From: Pelomonas sp966111775 | GTDB taxonomy: Bacteria > Pseudomonadota > Gammaproteobacteria > Burkholderiales > Burkholderiaceae_C | DNA: 12,137 nt | Reading direction: 5' to 3' | Assembly (NCBI GenBank): GCA_966111775.1 | Contig: CBHWBD010000158.1 | Coordinates: 1 to 12,137 of the forward strand | Part shown: in pieces, positions 6,036 through 12,137 of the stretch | How positions within the stretch are numbered: position 1 is the first letter of the stretch | How the letters are laid out: each line of letters starts with the position of its first letter | Position numbers and translations under genes: made by a program | The notes under the pieces: generated by a model | Databases searched by the model: none | What the model was told of the DNA's origin: nothing | What the model saw: only the letters and a program-made list of their open reading frames with translations

Positions 6036-7267
6036 GCCGCGATCTCGAACGTCAGCCCCGCGCGTTCATTCAGCCGGCGCACCAGGGCCAGGCCCATGGC
6101 GGCGCCGGGCGTCCAGACACCGCCCGGCGTGGCATCGCCGTCCACGTCCTGCACCAGGCACAGGGCCGTCTCGCTGATGAGCTTGCAGGTCGAGCCATAG
6201 CCGGGGTCGCGGTCGCCCTTGACGACGGCGCGCAGCAACTCGCCGCGGGCCGACTTGCCGGTGAACCAGCACTCGTAATGCCCGGCCTCGCGGGCCGCCT
6301 TGTCCGGCCCCTCGCCCGGCTTGGCCAGCACGAAGCGACGCAGCAGTGCGCGCGTGGGCCCGAAACCGAGGGCCAGGTTCTGCAGCTTGTTGAAGCGGGC
6401 CAGCGCAACGGCCTTCTTGCGGCCCTTGTCGGCCTGGCCCGGCCTGCCGGTCAGCAGCTTCTCGCTGTAGATGAAATCGGCGCCCCAGGGATGGCCGCGC
6501 AGCGCGTTGCTGCGGTGCACGTTCTTGGTGTTGATGGTGGCCATGAAGAAGGGGCCGCTCCAGCGGTCGGCCCAGTCGTCGAAGTCCGCGTCCTGGCCGC
6601 CAGGTTGGCGCGGGCCCTTGAAGCCCGGCGTCAGCGCGAACGGGTTGGCCATCACCTTGATGAGCCCGGGCTCACGGCGCACTGCCTCGATGGTCTCCAT
6701 CATGCTGGCCAGCGTACCGCCCGAGGCCGTGCCCTTGACGCGGGCCACGCGGCCGCGCACTTCCGCCAGGGGCGCGCCGAAGCGCCGCTGCGCCTCGGCC
6801 TGCAGATAGACGACGCCGAGGTCGAAGGGGATGGAATCGAAGCCGCAGGAGAAGACGATGCGCGCCCCGCTCCGCTGCGCCGCCGGCGTCAGCCTGTCGA
6901 TCATGCGCGCCATCCACAGTGGTTCGCCGCAGAGGTCGACATAGTCGGTGCCGCCCTCGGCGCAGGCCGTGGCGAGGGGCTCGCCGTAGAGCTGGTAGGG
7001 GCCGACCGTCGTGATGACGCAGCGCGCACGGGCGACCAGGGACTGCAGCGCCGCCCCATCGTTCGCGTCCGCCTTCAGCAGCGCCACCGACGCCGGCAGA
7101 TGCAGCTCGTCGCGCACCTTGCCGAGCTTGTCCAGGCTGCGCCCGGCAATCGCCCAGCGCGCGCCGCCGGCGCCGCTCAGGTGCAGGTATTCGGCGACGA
7201 GCCGGCCCGTGAAGCCGGTCGCGCCGAAGACGATCAGATCGAATTCCCGGTTGCTGTTGTCTTTCAC
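6032..7267 (-). CDS. Saccharopine dehydrogenase-like NAD(P)-binding oxidoreductase
   Basis: A 411-residue protein with a Rossmann fold at the N-terminus: GATGFTG (15-21) carries the GxxGxxG dinucleotide-binding loop. TVGPYQLYGE, DYVDLCGE and SCGFDSIPFDLG are motifs of the saccharopine dehydrogenase-like family that includes the mycobacterial trans-acting enoyl reductases. Classical saccharopine dehydrogenase activity is unlikely; a lipid- or polyketide-type enoyl reductase role is possible but not shown. The start is GTG at 7267, overlapping the upstream TGA (GTGA), with AAGGA at 7277-7281 inside the end of the GNAT gene. The open frame continues 40 codons further upstream, but that part is arginine-rich and antisense-like and lacks a ribosome binding site. 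Middle gene of a tightly coupled operon. Confidence 0.92.
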   Translation of the reverse strand: MKDNSNREFDLIVFGATGFTGRLVAEYLHLSGAGGARWAIAGRSLDKLGKVRDELHLPASVALLKADANDGAALQSLVARARCVITTVGPYQLYGEPLATACAEGGTDYVDLCGEPLWMARMIDRLTPAAQRSGARIVFSCGFDSIPFDLGVVYLQAEAQRRFGAPLAEVRGRVARVKGTASGGTLASMMETIEAVRREPGLIKVMANPFALTPGFKGPRQPGGQDADFDDWADRWSGPFFMATINTKNVHRSNALRGHPWGADFIYSEKLLTGRPGQADKGRKKAVALARFNKLQNLALGFGPTRALLRRFVLAKPGEGPDKAAREAGHYECWFTGKSARGELLRAVVKGDRDPGYGSTCKLISETALCLVQDVDGDATPGGVWTPGAAMGLALVRRLNERAGLTFEIAA

Positions 7268-7809
7268 TCGCTCTTGTCCTTCATCGCCATCCACTCGCTG
7301 CGCAGCAGCGACAGCGAATGGCAGTCCACATACTCGCCGCCGACGAAGACGACGCCGCGCTGGATGCCCTCGTGCGTGAAACCGCACTTCTCGGCCACGC
7401 GCCGCGACGCGTGGTTGTGCACCGACATGCCGCAGGACAGCCGGTTCACCGGCCAGTTCTCGAACAGATAGTCCACCAGCAGCGCGGCCGCCTCGCTGGC
7501 CAGCCCCTGGCCTCGCATCGCGACGTCGGCCAGGGTCCAGCCGATCTCGCGCGCCGTCGTGTAGCGGGCCGCGGCGAAGTGCACCACGTCGCCGATGACC
7601 GAACCGTCAATCAGGTGACAGATCAGCAGGCGCTCGGCATCCTCGTTGGCGAAGCCGTTGTCCTTCCAGCGCTGCTCGACGGCATGCGGCGTCATCATCC
7701 GCGTGCCCAGGAAGGCGCCGTAGATCTGCGGGTCGCCACGGGTGCGCTTGAGCCAGGGCAGGTCGTCCTCGGTCACATAGCGCAGGCCGACGCGTTGTCC
7801 TCTGAGCAT
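7264..7809 (-). CDS. GNAT-family N-acetyltransferase (RimJ/RimL-like)
   Basis: A 181-residue acetyltransferase that would transfer acetyl from acetyl-CoA to an amine; the acceptor is unknown. IGWTLADVAMRGQGLASEAA carries the acetyl-CoA pyrophosphate-binding loop RGQGLA (about 99-104). NHASRRVAEKCGFTHEG follows, the conserved alpha-4/beta-6 signature of the RimJ/RimL type. Two in-frame ATGs exist, at 7818 and 7809. AAGGA (7818-7822) overlaps the first but is eight bases before the second, so 7809 is preferred. It is the first gene of an operon of three and overlaps the next by four bases (GTGA). An intrinsic terminator from the preceding gene sits immediately upstream, so how the operon is transcribed is unclear. 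Confidence 0.92.
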   Translation of the reverse strand: MLRGQRVGLRYVTEDDLPWLKRTRGDPQIYGAFLGTRMMTPHAVEQRWKDNGFANEDAERLLICHLIDGSVIGDVVHFAAARYTTAREIGWTLADVAMRGQGLASEAAALLVDYLFENWPVNRLSCGMSVHNHASRRVAEKCGFTHEGIQRGVVFVGGEYVDCHSLSLLRSEWMAMKDKSE

Positions 7810-7827
7810 GGGTTCCATCCTTGAATG

Positions 7828-7850
7828 AAAAAGCCCGGCCGAAGCCGGGC
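7828..7850 (-). terminator. Strong intrinsic terminator of the fatty acyl-CoA reductase gene
   Basis: Read on the minus strand: GCCCGGC, a TTCG loop, GCCGGGC, then TTTTT. The C(UUCG)G tetraloop is exceptionally stable in RNA. The stem begins 19 bp after the reductase stop codon, and the T-run ends five bases before the AAGGA of the next gene (GNAT). Confidence 0.92.
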
Positions 7851-7869
7851 CTGGGCAGAGTGTCTCTGT

Positions 7870-9864
7870 TTAGAAGTGAATCCCGCGCATCATCTGCTGC
7901 AGCGCGATGGCTTCCGGCGACAGGCCGCCGCCCTTGCTCTTGTCGCCCTTGGCCGCGTCGCTGTCCGGGAACATGCGGAAGGTCGTGTTCATGACGATCT
8001 GCGCGATCCGCGGTGCCGCGGCGTGCAGCATCTCGCCCGAGATGCCCAGGCGGGTGGCGATGCGCACCGGCTTGCTGATGCAGGCCTGGGCGATCATGTC
8101 GCCGGCCTCTTCCGGCGACAGCGTCGGCACGTTGTTGTAGATCTTGGTGGGCGCGATCATGGGCGTGCGCACCAGCGGCATGTTGATGGTCGTGAAGGTG
8201 ATGCCGGTGTCGGCGAACTCGCTCGAGGCGCAGCGCGTCCAGGCGTCCAGCGCGGCTTTCGACGCGACATAGGCCGAGAAGCGCGGTGCATTGGTCAGCA
8301 CGCCGATGGAGCTGATGTTGACGATATGGCCCTTGCGCTTGGCCGCCATGCCGGGCAGCAGGCCCATGGTCACGCGCAGGCAGCCGAAGTAGTTCAGGTC
8401 CATGGTCCGCTGGAAGTCGTGGAAGCGGTCGTAGCTGGACTCGATGGCGCGGCGGATGGAGCGGCCGGCGTTGTTGATGAGGAAGTCGACGCCGCCGAAG
8501 TTGGTGGTGCACCACTCGATCAGGTCGGCGCAGCCCGCCTCGTCGGCGATGTCGCAGGCGAAGGCATGGATCTGGGCCTGCTTGCCGGCCTTCTCCTTGA
8601 TCTCCTTGACGGCTTCGTCGAGCTTGGCCTGGTCACGTGCGCAGATCAGCGTGATGGCGCCGGCCTCGGCGAACTTGATGGCCGCGGCCAGGCCGATGCC
8701 CGAGGAGCCGCCGGTGACCAGCACCACCTTGCCGCCGGTCGCGCCCTTGAGCGAACGATCGATGAAGAGATCGGGATCGAGATGACGCTCCCAGTAGTCC
8801 CACAGCCGCCAGGCGTAGTCGTTCAGGTCGGGGCAGGCGATGCCCGAGCCCTTGAGCGCGGCCTCGGTGTCGCGGCAGTCGAAGCGGGTCGGGTAGTTGA
8901 TGAAGGTGAACATGTCCTCGGGCAGGCCGAGGTCCTTCATGACGGCATTGCGGATGCGGCGCACCGGCGCCAGCGCCATCAGGCCCTTCTTGACGCTCTT
9001 GGGGATGAAGCCCATCAACGCGGCGTTGATGAAGAGGTTCATCTTGGGCGCGTGGGCGGCCTTGCTGAAGATGTCCAGCACGTCGCCGACGCGGTAGCCC
9101 TTGGGGTCGACAAGGTGGTAGCAGCCGTGGCCCTTGCTGACCTTGTGGGAGATGTGGTCCAGCGCGTCGACGACGAAGTCCACCGGCACGATGTTCATGC
9201 GGCCGCCTTCCAGGCCGACGCTGGGCATCCACGGCGGCAGGATCTGGCGCATGCGCTGGATCAGCTTGAACACGTAGTAAGGACCGTCGATCTTGTCCAT
9301 CTCGCCGGTCTTGGAGTCGCCGACGACCATGGCGGGGCGATACACCGTCCAGGGGCGCCTGCACTCCTTGCGCACGAGCTTCTCGCTCTCGTGCTTGGTC
9401 ATGAAATAGGGGTGATCGAGGTTCTCGGCCTCGTCGAACATGTCCTCGCGGAACACGCCCTCGTACAGGCCCGCCGCGGCGATGGAACTCACGTGATGCA
9501 CATGCCCGGCGTCGATGGCCTGGGCGAACTCCACCATGCTGCGGGTGCCCTCGATGTTGACGGCGACCTGGGACTCCTCGTCGGCCGAGAGGTCGTAGAC
9601 GGCGGCGAGGTGGTAGAGGTGGTCGATCTGGCCCTTGAGGCTCTTGATCACGTCGGAGGCGACGCCCAGCTTCTTGCCGGTCAGGTCGCCATAGACGGGG
9701 ATCGCGCGGGTCTTGCTGGCGCCCCAGTACTCGAGCAGGTCGGGCAGCTTGCCGGCGCTCTCCTCGCGCATCAGGAAGTAGACCGTGCTGCCGCGACGCG
9801 CCAGCAGCTTCTTGACGAGCCGCTTGCCGATGAAGCCGGTGGCGCCAGTGACGAAATACTGCAT
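7870..9864 (-). CDS. Two-domain fatty acyl-CoA reductase (alcohol-forming), SDR fusion
   Basis: A 664-residue fusion of two short-chain-dehydrogenase folds. The N-terminal domain (1-370) is an extended SDR of the male-sterility/acyl-CoA reductase type: GATGFIG (7-13), VSSIAAAG, and Y153/K157 in YFMTK. The C-terminal domain (about 375-664) is a classical SDR: TGGSSGIG (384-391), NNAG (464-467), NISSIGV, and Y532/K536 in YVASK. Both active sites look intact. Length, order and long shared blocks (FHDFQRTM, TNAPRFSAYV, NMPLVRTPMIAPTKIY) match, from memory, the Marinobacter enzyme Maqu_2507 (about 661 residues), which reduces acyl-CoA to fatty alcohol with NADPH. Mycobacterial AcrA1-type proteins share the layout. 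ATG at 9864 has AGGAG at 9871-9875. The gene is divergent from the phasin and ends at a strong terminator. Fatty-alcohol or wax-ester production is inferred. Confidence 0.9.
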   Translation of the reverse strand: MQYFVTGATGFIGKRLVKKLLARRGSTVYFLMREESAGKLPDLLEYWGASKTRAIPVYGDLTGKKLGVASDVIKSLKGQIDHLYHLAAVYDLSADEESQVAVNIEGTRSMVEFAQAIDAGHVHHVSSIAAAGLYEGVFREDMFDEAENLDHPYFMTKHESEKLVRKECRRPWTVYRPAMVVGDSKTGEMDKIDGPYYVFKLIQRMRQILPPWMPSVGLEGGRMNIVPVDFVVDALDHISHKVSKGHGCYHLVDPKGYRVGDVLDIFSKAAHAPKMNLFINAALMGFIPKSVKKGLMALAPVRRIRNAVMKDLGLPEDMFTFINYPTRFDCRDTEAALKGSGIACPDLNDYAWRLWDYWERHLDPDLFIDRSLKGATGGKVVLVTGGSSGIGLAAAIKFAEAGAITLICARDQAKLDEAVKEIKEKAGKQAQIHAFACDIADEAGCADLIEWCTTNFGGVDFLINNAGRSIRRAIESSYDRFHDFQRTMDLNYFGCLRVTMGLLPGMAAKRKGHIVNISSIGVLTNAPRFSAYVASKAALDAWTRCASSEFADTGITFTTINMPLVRTPMIAPTKIYNNVPTLSPEEAGDMIAQACISKPVRIATRLGISGEMLHAAAPRIAQIVMNTTFRMFPDSDAAKGDKSKGGGLSPEAIALQQMMRGIHF

Positions 9865-10045
9865 GTGGGTCTCCTGCTTGTGGATTTGGACGTTTCGAGC
9901 CGATTCTTGACCAGGGTTTGGAGCGCTTTGCTGCGCGGTTTCCCCAGGAGCCATCGTAGAGCGCACTCACTAGGAATCGGCGTGCTGGACGAGAAAGCCG
10001 CCGCTACAGTGCGTCGGCAATTCGCTAACTCGCAAGGACACCCAA
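9865..10045. other. Divergent intergenic region, reductase / phasin
   Basis: This 181-bp gap should hold the promoters of both divergent genes. On the plus strand TACAGT (10005-10010) is a passable -10 for the phasin, but no convincing -35 sits at the right distance. I see no clear operator palindrome and no RNA gene. AAGGA at 10034-10038 is the phasin ribosome binding site. Confidence 0.4.
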
Positions 10046-10756
10046 ATGGTCAAGAAGCTTCAGAAGATGGCTGACAAGAAGAAGGCTGCGGCCGCCACCG
10101 GCTTCCCGGCTGGCCTGCTCGACGGCGACATGGCCAAGAACGTCAAGGACAGCGCCCAGCAGATCTGGGCCGCCGGTCTCGCCTCCTTCGCCAAGGCCCA
10201 GGGCGAAGGCTCCAAGGTCTTCGAGGCCCTCGTCTCGGAAGGACTGAAATTGCAAAAGAAGACCCAATCCGCCGCTGAGGAAAAGCTCAGCGCCGTGGCC
10301 ACCAAGGTCAGCGGCATGGCCGGTGATGTCGGCGCCAAGGCCGGCCAGCACTGGGACAAGCTGGAAAGCATCTTCGAAGCCCGCGTCGCCAAGGCCCTGA
10401 AGACCCTGAACGTGCCCTCCGCCGGCGACGTGCAGAGCCTGATCGAGCGCATCGACGACCTGGCCGTGTCGGCCGGCCTGAAGAAGGCCGCTCCCGCCAA
10501 GGCGGCCAAGAAGGCCGTCGTCAAGAAGGCTGCCGCCGTCAAGAAGGCCGTGGCCAAGAAGGCCCCCGCCGCCAAGAAGGCCGTCGTCAAGGCCGCCGCT
10601 CCGGTGAAGGCTGCCGTCAAGGCGGCTGCCAAGAAGGCGGCTCCCGCCAAGAAGGCCGCCGCCCCGGCGAAGAAGGCCGCTCCGGCCAAGCGCGCTCCGG
10701 CCGCCAAGAAGGCTGCTCCCGCAGCCGCCCCGGCCGCTGACGCTGCCCAGGCCTGA
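10046..10756 (+). CDS. PhaF-like phasin with histone-like Lys/Ala/Pro tail
   Basis: A 236-residue granule-associated protein. Residues 28-144 form the phasin domain: amphipathic helices (KNVKDSAQQIWAAGLASFAK) and a coiled-coil-like stretch VPSAGDVQSLIERIDDLAV (123-141), the typical end of the PhaF/PhaI domain. From residue 145 to the end is a low-complexity AAKKA/PAKKA tail resembling histone H1, as in Pseudomonas PhaF, which binds both polyhydroxyalkanoate granules and the nucleoid and spreads granules at division. At DNA level the tail is an imperfect repeat of GCCAAGAAGGC units (10478-10753). ATG at 10046 has AAGGA eight bases before it. The patatin-like gene starts 25 bp downstream with no terminator between, so they are probably co-transcribed. 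The coated granule could be PHA or another neutral lipid. Confidence 0.88.
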   Translation: MVKKLQKMADKKKAAAATGFPAGLLDGDMAKNVKDSAQQIWAAGLASFAKAQGEGSKVFEALVSEGLKLQKKTQSAAEEKLSAVATKVSGMAGDVGAKAGQHWDKLESIFEARVAKALKTLNVPSAGDVQSLIERIDDLAVSAGLKKAAPAKAAKKAVVKKAAAVKKAVAKKAPAAKKAVVKAAAPVKAAVKAAAKKAAPAKKAAAPAKKAAPAKRAPAAKKAAPAAAPAADAAQA

Positions 10757-10781
10757 GCACCACTAGCGACTCTCTCCGACC

Positions 10782-12023
10782 ATGAGCCACCCAAGGATTG
10801 GGCTGGCCTTGGCGGGCGGAGGCCCACTGGGCGCCATCTATGAAGTTGGCGCCCTTTGTGCTTTGGAGGAGGCCGTCGGCGGCCTCGACTTCACCGCCTG
10901 CGACGGCTATATCGGCGTCAGCGCGGGCGGCTTCATCGCCGCCGGCCTGGCCAACGGCATGACGCCGCGCCAGCTCTGCGCCGCCTTCATCGAGAACACC
11001 GCCGAGGCGCCGGACCGCTTCGACCCCGCCGAGCTGCTGCAGCCGGCCTGGGCCGAGTTCGGCGAACGCCTGCGCCTGCTGCCAGGCCTGCTGGCCGACG
11101 CCGCCCGCGAGGTGCTGCTGGAAGGCCGCTCCGTGCTCGGCGCCATCGAGCGCCTGGGCCGCGTGCTGCCCACCGGCCTGCTGTCCAGCGAGCGCTTCGG
11201 CGAGGCCCTGACACAGGTCCTTTCCCAGCCCGGCCGTACCAACGACTTCCGCGAGCTGAAGCACCGTCTGGTGCTGGTCGCCACCGACCTGGACAGCGGC
11301 GACGCCATCCCCTTCGGCAGCGAGGGCTGGGACCATGTGCCCATCTCCCAGGCCGTGCAGGCCAGCGCCGCCCTGCCCGGCCTCTTCCCCCCGGTCGAGA
11401 TCGACGGCCGCCACTATGTCGACGGCGCGCTGAAGAAGACCCTGCACGCCTCCGTGCTGCTGGACCGCGGCCTGGACCTGCTGATCTGCCTGAACCCGCT
11501 GGTGCCCTACGAGAGCAACCGCCTGTCGCCCCGCGACGCGCGCTCGCGCCGGGCGAAGAAGCTCGCCAGCAAGCTGGGCCGCCCGGCCGTCAAGGCCCTG
11601 CAGCCGCGCATCCATCGCCTGGTGGACGGCGGCCTGCCGCTGGTGCTGTCGCAGACCTTCCGTTCGCTGATCCACTCGCGCCTGGCCCTGGGGCTGAAGG
11701 GCTATGAGCTGACGCATCCGCAGACCGACATCGTGCTGTTCGAGCCCGATCCGCGCGACGCCGAGCTCTTCATGGCCAACACCTTCAGCTACCGCCAGCG
11801 CCGCCATCTCGCCGAGCATGCCTACCAGGCCACGCGCGAGCTGCTGCGCGAGCGCGCCGCAGTGCTCAAGCCCCAGTTCAAATGCGCCGGCCTGACGCTG
11901 CGCGAGGACGTGCTGGCCAGCCGCGAGGCCCGCCTGCTGCCCGCGCCGGGCGAGACCCCCACCGAGCAGGCCCTGCGCTCCCTGCGCAGCAGCCTGACCG
12001 TGCTGGAAGCCCGGGCCCGCTAG
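10782..12023 (+). CDS. Patatin-like phospholipase family protein
   Basis: A 413-residue lipid acyl hydrolase. The patatin domain spans about 5-230. GGGPLG (12-17) forms the oxyanion hole, the nucleophile S47 lies in GVSAG (45-49), and D214 in YVDGA completes the Ser-Asp dyad, so the enzyme should be active. The remaining 180 residues are mostly helical and charged, and may bind membranes or partners. There is no signal peptide, so it is cytoplasmic. Its neighbour 25 bp upstream is a granule phasin, which suggests mobilisation of stored or membrane lipid; the substrate is not known. No Shine-Dalgarno precedes the ATG at 10782, so expression may depend on coupling to the phasin gene. Its TAG stop overlaps that of the convergent gene at the right edge. 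Confidence 0.92.
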   Translation: MSHPRIGLALAGGGPLGAIYEVGALCALEEAVGGLDFTACDGYIGVSAGGFIAAGLANGMTPRQLCAAFIENTAEAPDRFDPAELLQPAWAEFGERLRLLPGLLADAAREVLLEGRSVLGAIERLGRVLPTGLLSSERFGEALTQVLSQPGRTNDFRELKHRLVLVATDLDSGDAIPFGSEGWDHVPISQAVQASAALPGLFPPVEIDGRHYVDGALKKTLHASVLLDRGLDLLICLNPLVPYESNRLSPRDARSRRAKKLASKLGRPAVKALQPRIHRLVDGGLPLVLSQTFRSLIHSRLALGLKGYELTHPQTDIVLFEPDPRDAELFMANTFSYRQRRHLAEHAYQATRELLRERAAVLKPQFKCAGLTLREDVLASREARLLPAPGETPTEQALRSLRSSLTVLEARAR

Positions 12024-12137
12024 GCGTCCACCAGCCGCCGCGTGATCGCCGCCCGCAGCGGCGGCAGATGACGGGCGATGTCGATGACGGCCCGCCGCAG
12101 CGCCAGCACCGGCGCGCGGTCGTCGGTGAAGAAGCGC
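12020..12137 (-). CDS. C-terminal fragment, probable UbiH/UbiF-type FAD monooxygenase
   Basis: Only the last 38 complete codons and a TAG are in the window; the 5' part is off the right edge. The tail contains FFTDDRAPVLALRRAVIDIA and HLPPLRAAITRRLVDA. This pattern (F...D..P...LR......L.PLR..) resembles the C-terminus of ubiquinone-biosynthesis-type FAD hydroxylases, which end in a helix after a 'lPPLKr' segment. With so little sequence the assignment is tentative. The stop codon overlaps that of the convergent patatin gene within CTAG. Confidence 0.5.
   Translation of the reverse strand, partial: RFFTDDRAPVLALRRAVIDIARHLPPLRAAITRRLVDA

Noticed and set aside
9865..9966. 34-codon N-terminal extension of the fatty acyl-CoA reductase
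   Set aside because: The ATG at 9864 has AGGAG at ideal spacing and begins directly with the Rossmann strand, as in the Marinobacter enzyme. The extension would read through that ribosome binding site.
7825..10074. 749-residue open frame on the plus strand, opposite the fatty acyl-CoA reductase
   Set aside because: Its composition (His/Ala/Gly/Val/Asp-rich, no domain) is that of a GC-rich antisense shadow. The minus strand encodes a complete two-domain enzyme with all motifs and a ribosome binding site.
10617..11819. 400-residue minus-strand open frame opposite phasin tail and patatin
   Set aside because: It spans two real plus-strand genes and has no recognisable domain; an antisense artefact.
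10782..12023. Patatin as a CBASS (CapV-type) effector
   Set aside because: No cyclic-nucleotide synthase or other CBASS gene is adjacent. The phasin neighbour points to lipid metabolism instead.
1..12137. CRISPR arrays, tRNA/rRNA genes, insertion sequences, integrase sites
   Set aside because: I read both strands and saw no regularly spaced repeats, no cloverleaf-type sequence, no transposase-like protein and no terminal inverted repeats with target duplications.

Overview
The window is gene-dense, GC-rich bacterial chromosome with no mobile elements, tRNA, rRNA or CRISPR that I can see. The gene content suggests a betaproteobacterium of the order Burkholderiales, probably from the Rubrivivax/Roseateles/Leptothrix side. 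That placement is an inference from three things: a PhaF-like phasin with a lysine/alanine tail, a PEP-CTERM exported protein, and a TetR plus large acyl-CoA dehydrogenase pair. No intergenic gap exceeds about 210 bp.

Layout, left to right. (1) Minus strand, 1-2160: a TetR-family regulator followed by an acyl-CoA dehydrogenase cut by the window edge, with a perfect 12-bp palindrome upstream as the likely operator. (2) Plus strand, 2368-5292: an HNH-nuclease-fold protein, a glycine-zipper lipoprotein, an uncharacterised protein, a DUF1203 protein and a PEP-CTERM protein. These look like separate units, with hairpins between most of them. (3) Minus strand, 7809 down to 5289: an overlapping three-gene operon of GNAT acetyltransferase, saccharopine-dehydrogenase-like reductase and nitrilase-family amidohydrolase. 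(4) Minus strand, 9864-7870: a 664-residue two-domain reductase closely resembling the Marinobacter fatty acyl-CoA reductase that makes fatty alcohols, ending in a strong intrinsic terminator. (5) Plus strand, 10046-12023: divergent from the reductase, a PhaF-like phasin and a patatin-like lipase. (6) Minus strand at the right edge: the last 38 codons of a probable UbiH/UbiF-type monooxygenase.

The most coherent theme is acyl-lipid metabolism: acyl-CoA oxidation at the left, and acyl-CoA reduction to alcohol back-to-back with a granule-coat phasin and a lipase at the right. I infer that the reductase/phasin/patatin group may serve storage granules (PHA, and perhaps wax ester). No wax ester synthase or PHA synthase lies in the window, so this is a hypothesis. 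The other notable features are architectural: two intrinsic terminators that directly abut the next gene's start, two convergent gene pairs that share their stop codons (CTAA, CTAG), and a 17-bp-arm inverted repeat in front of the lipoprotein gene.
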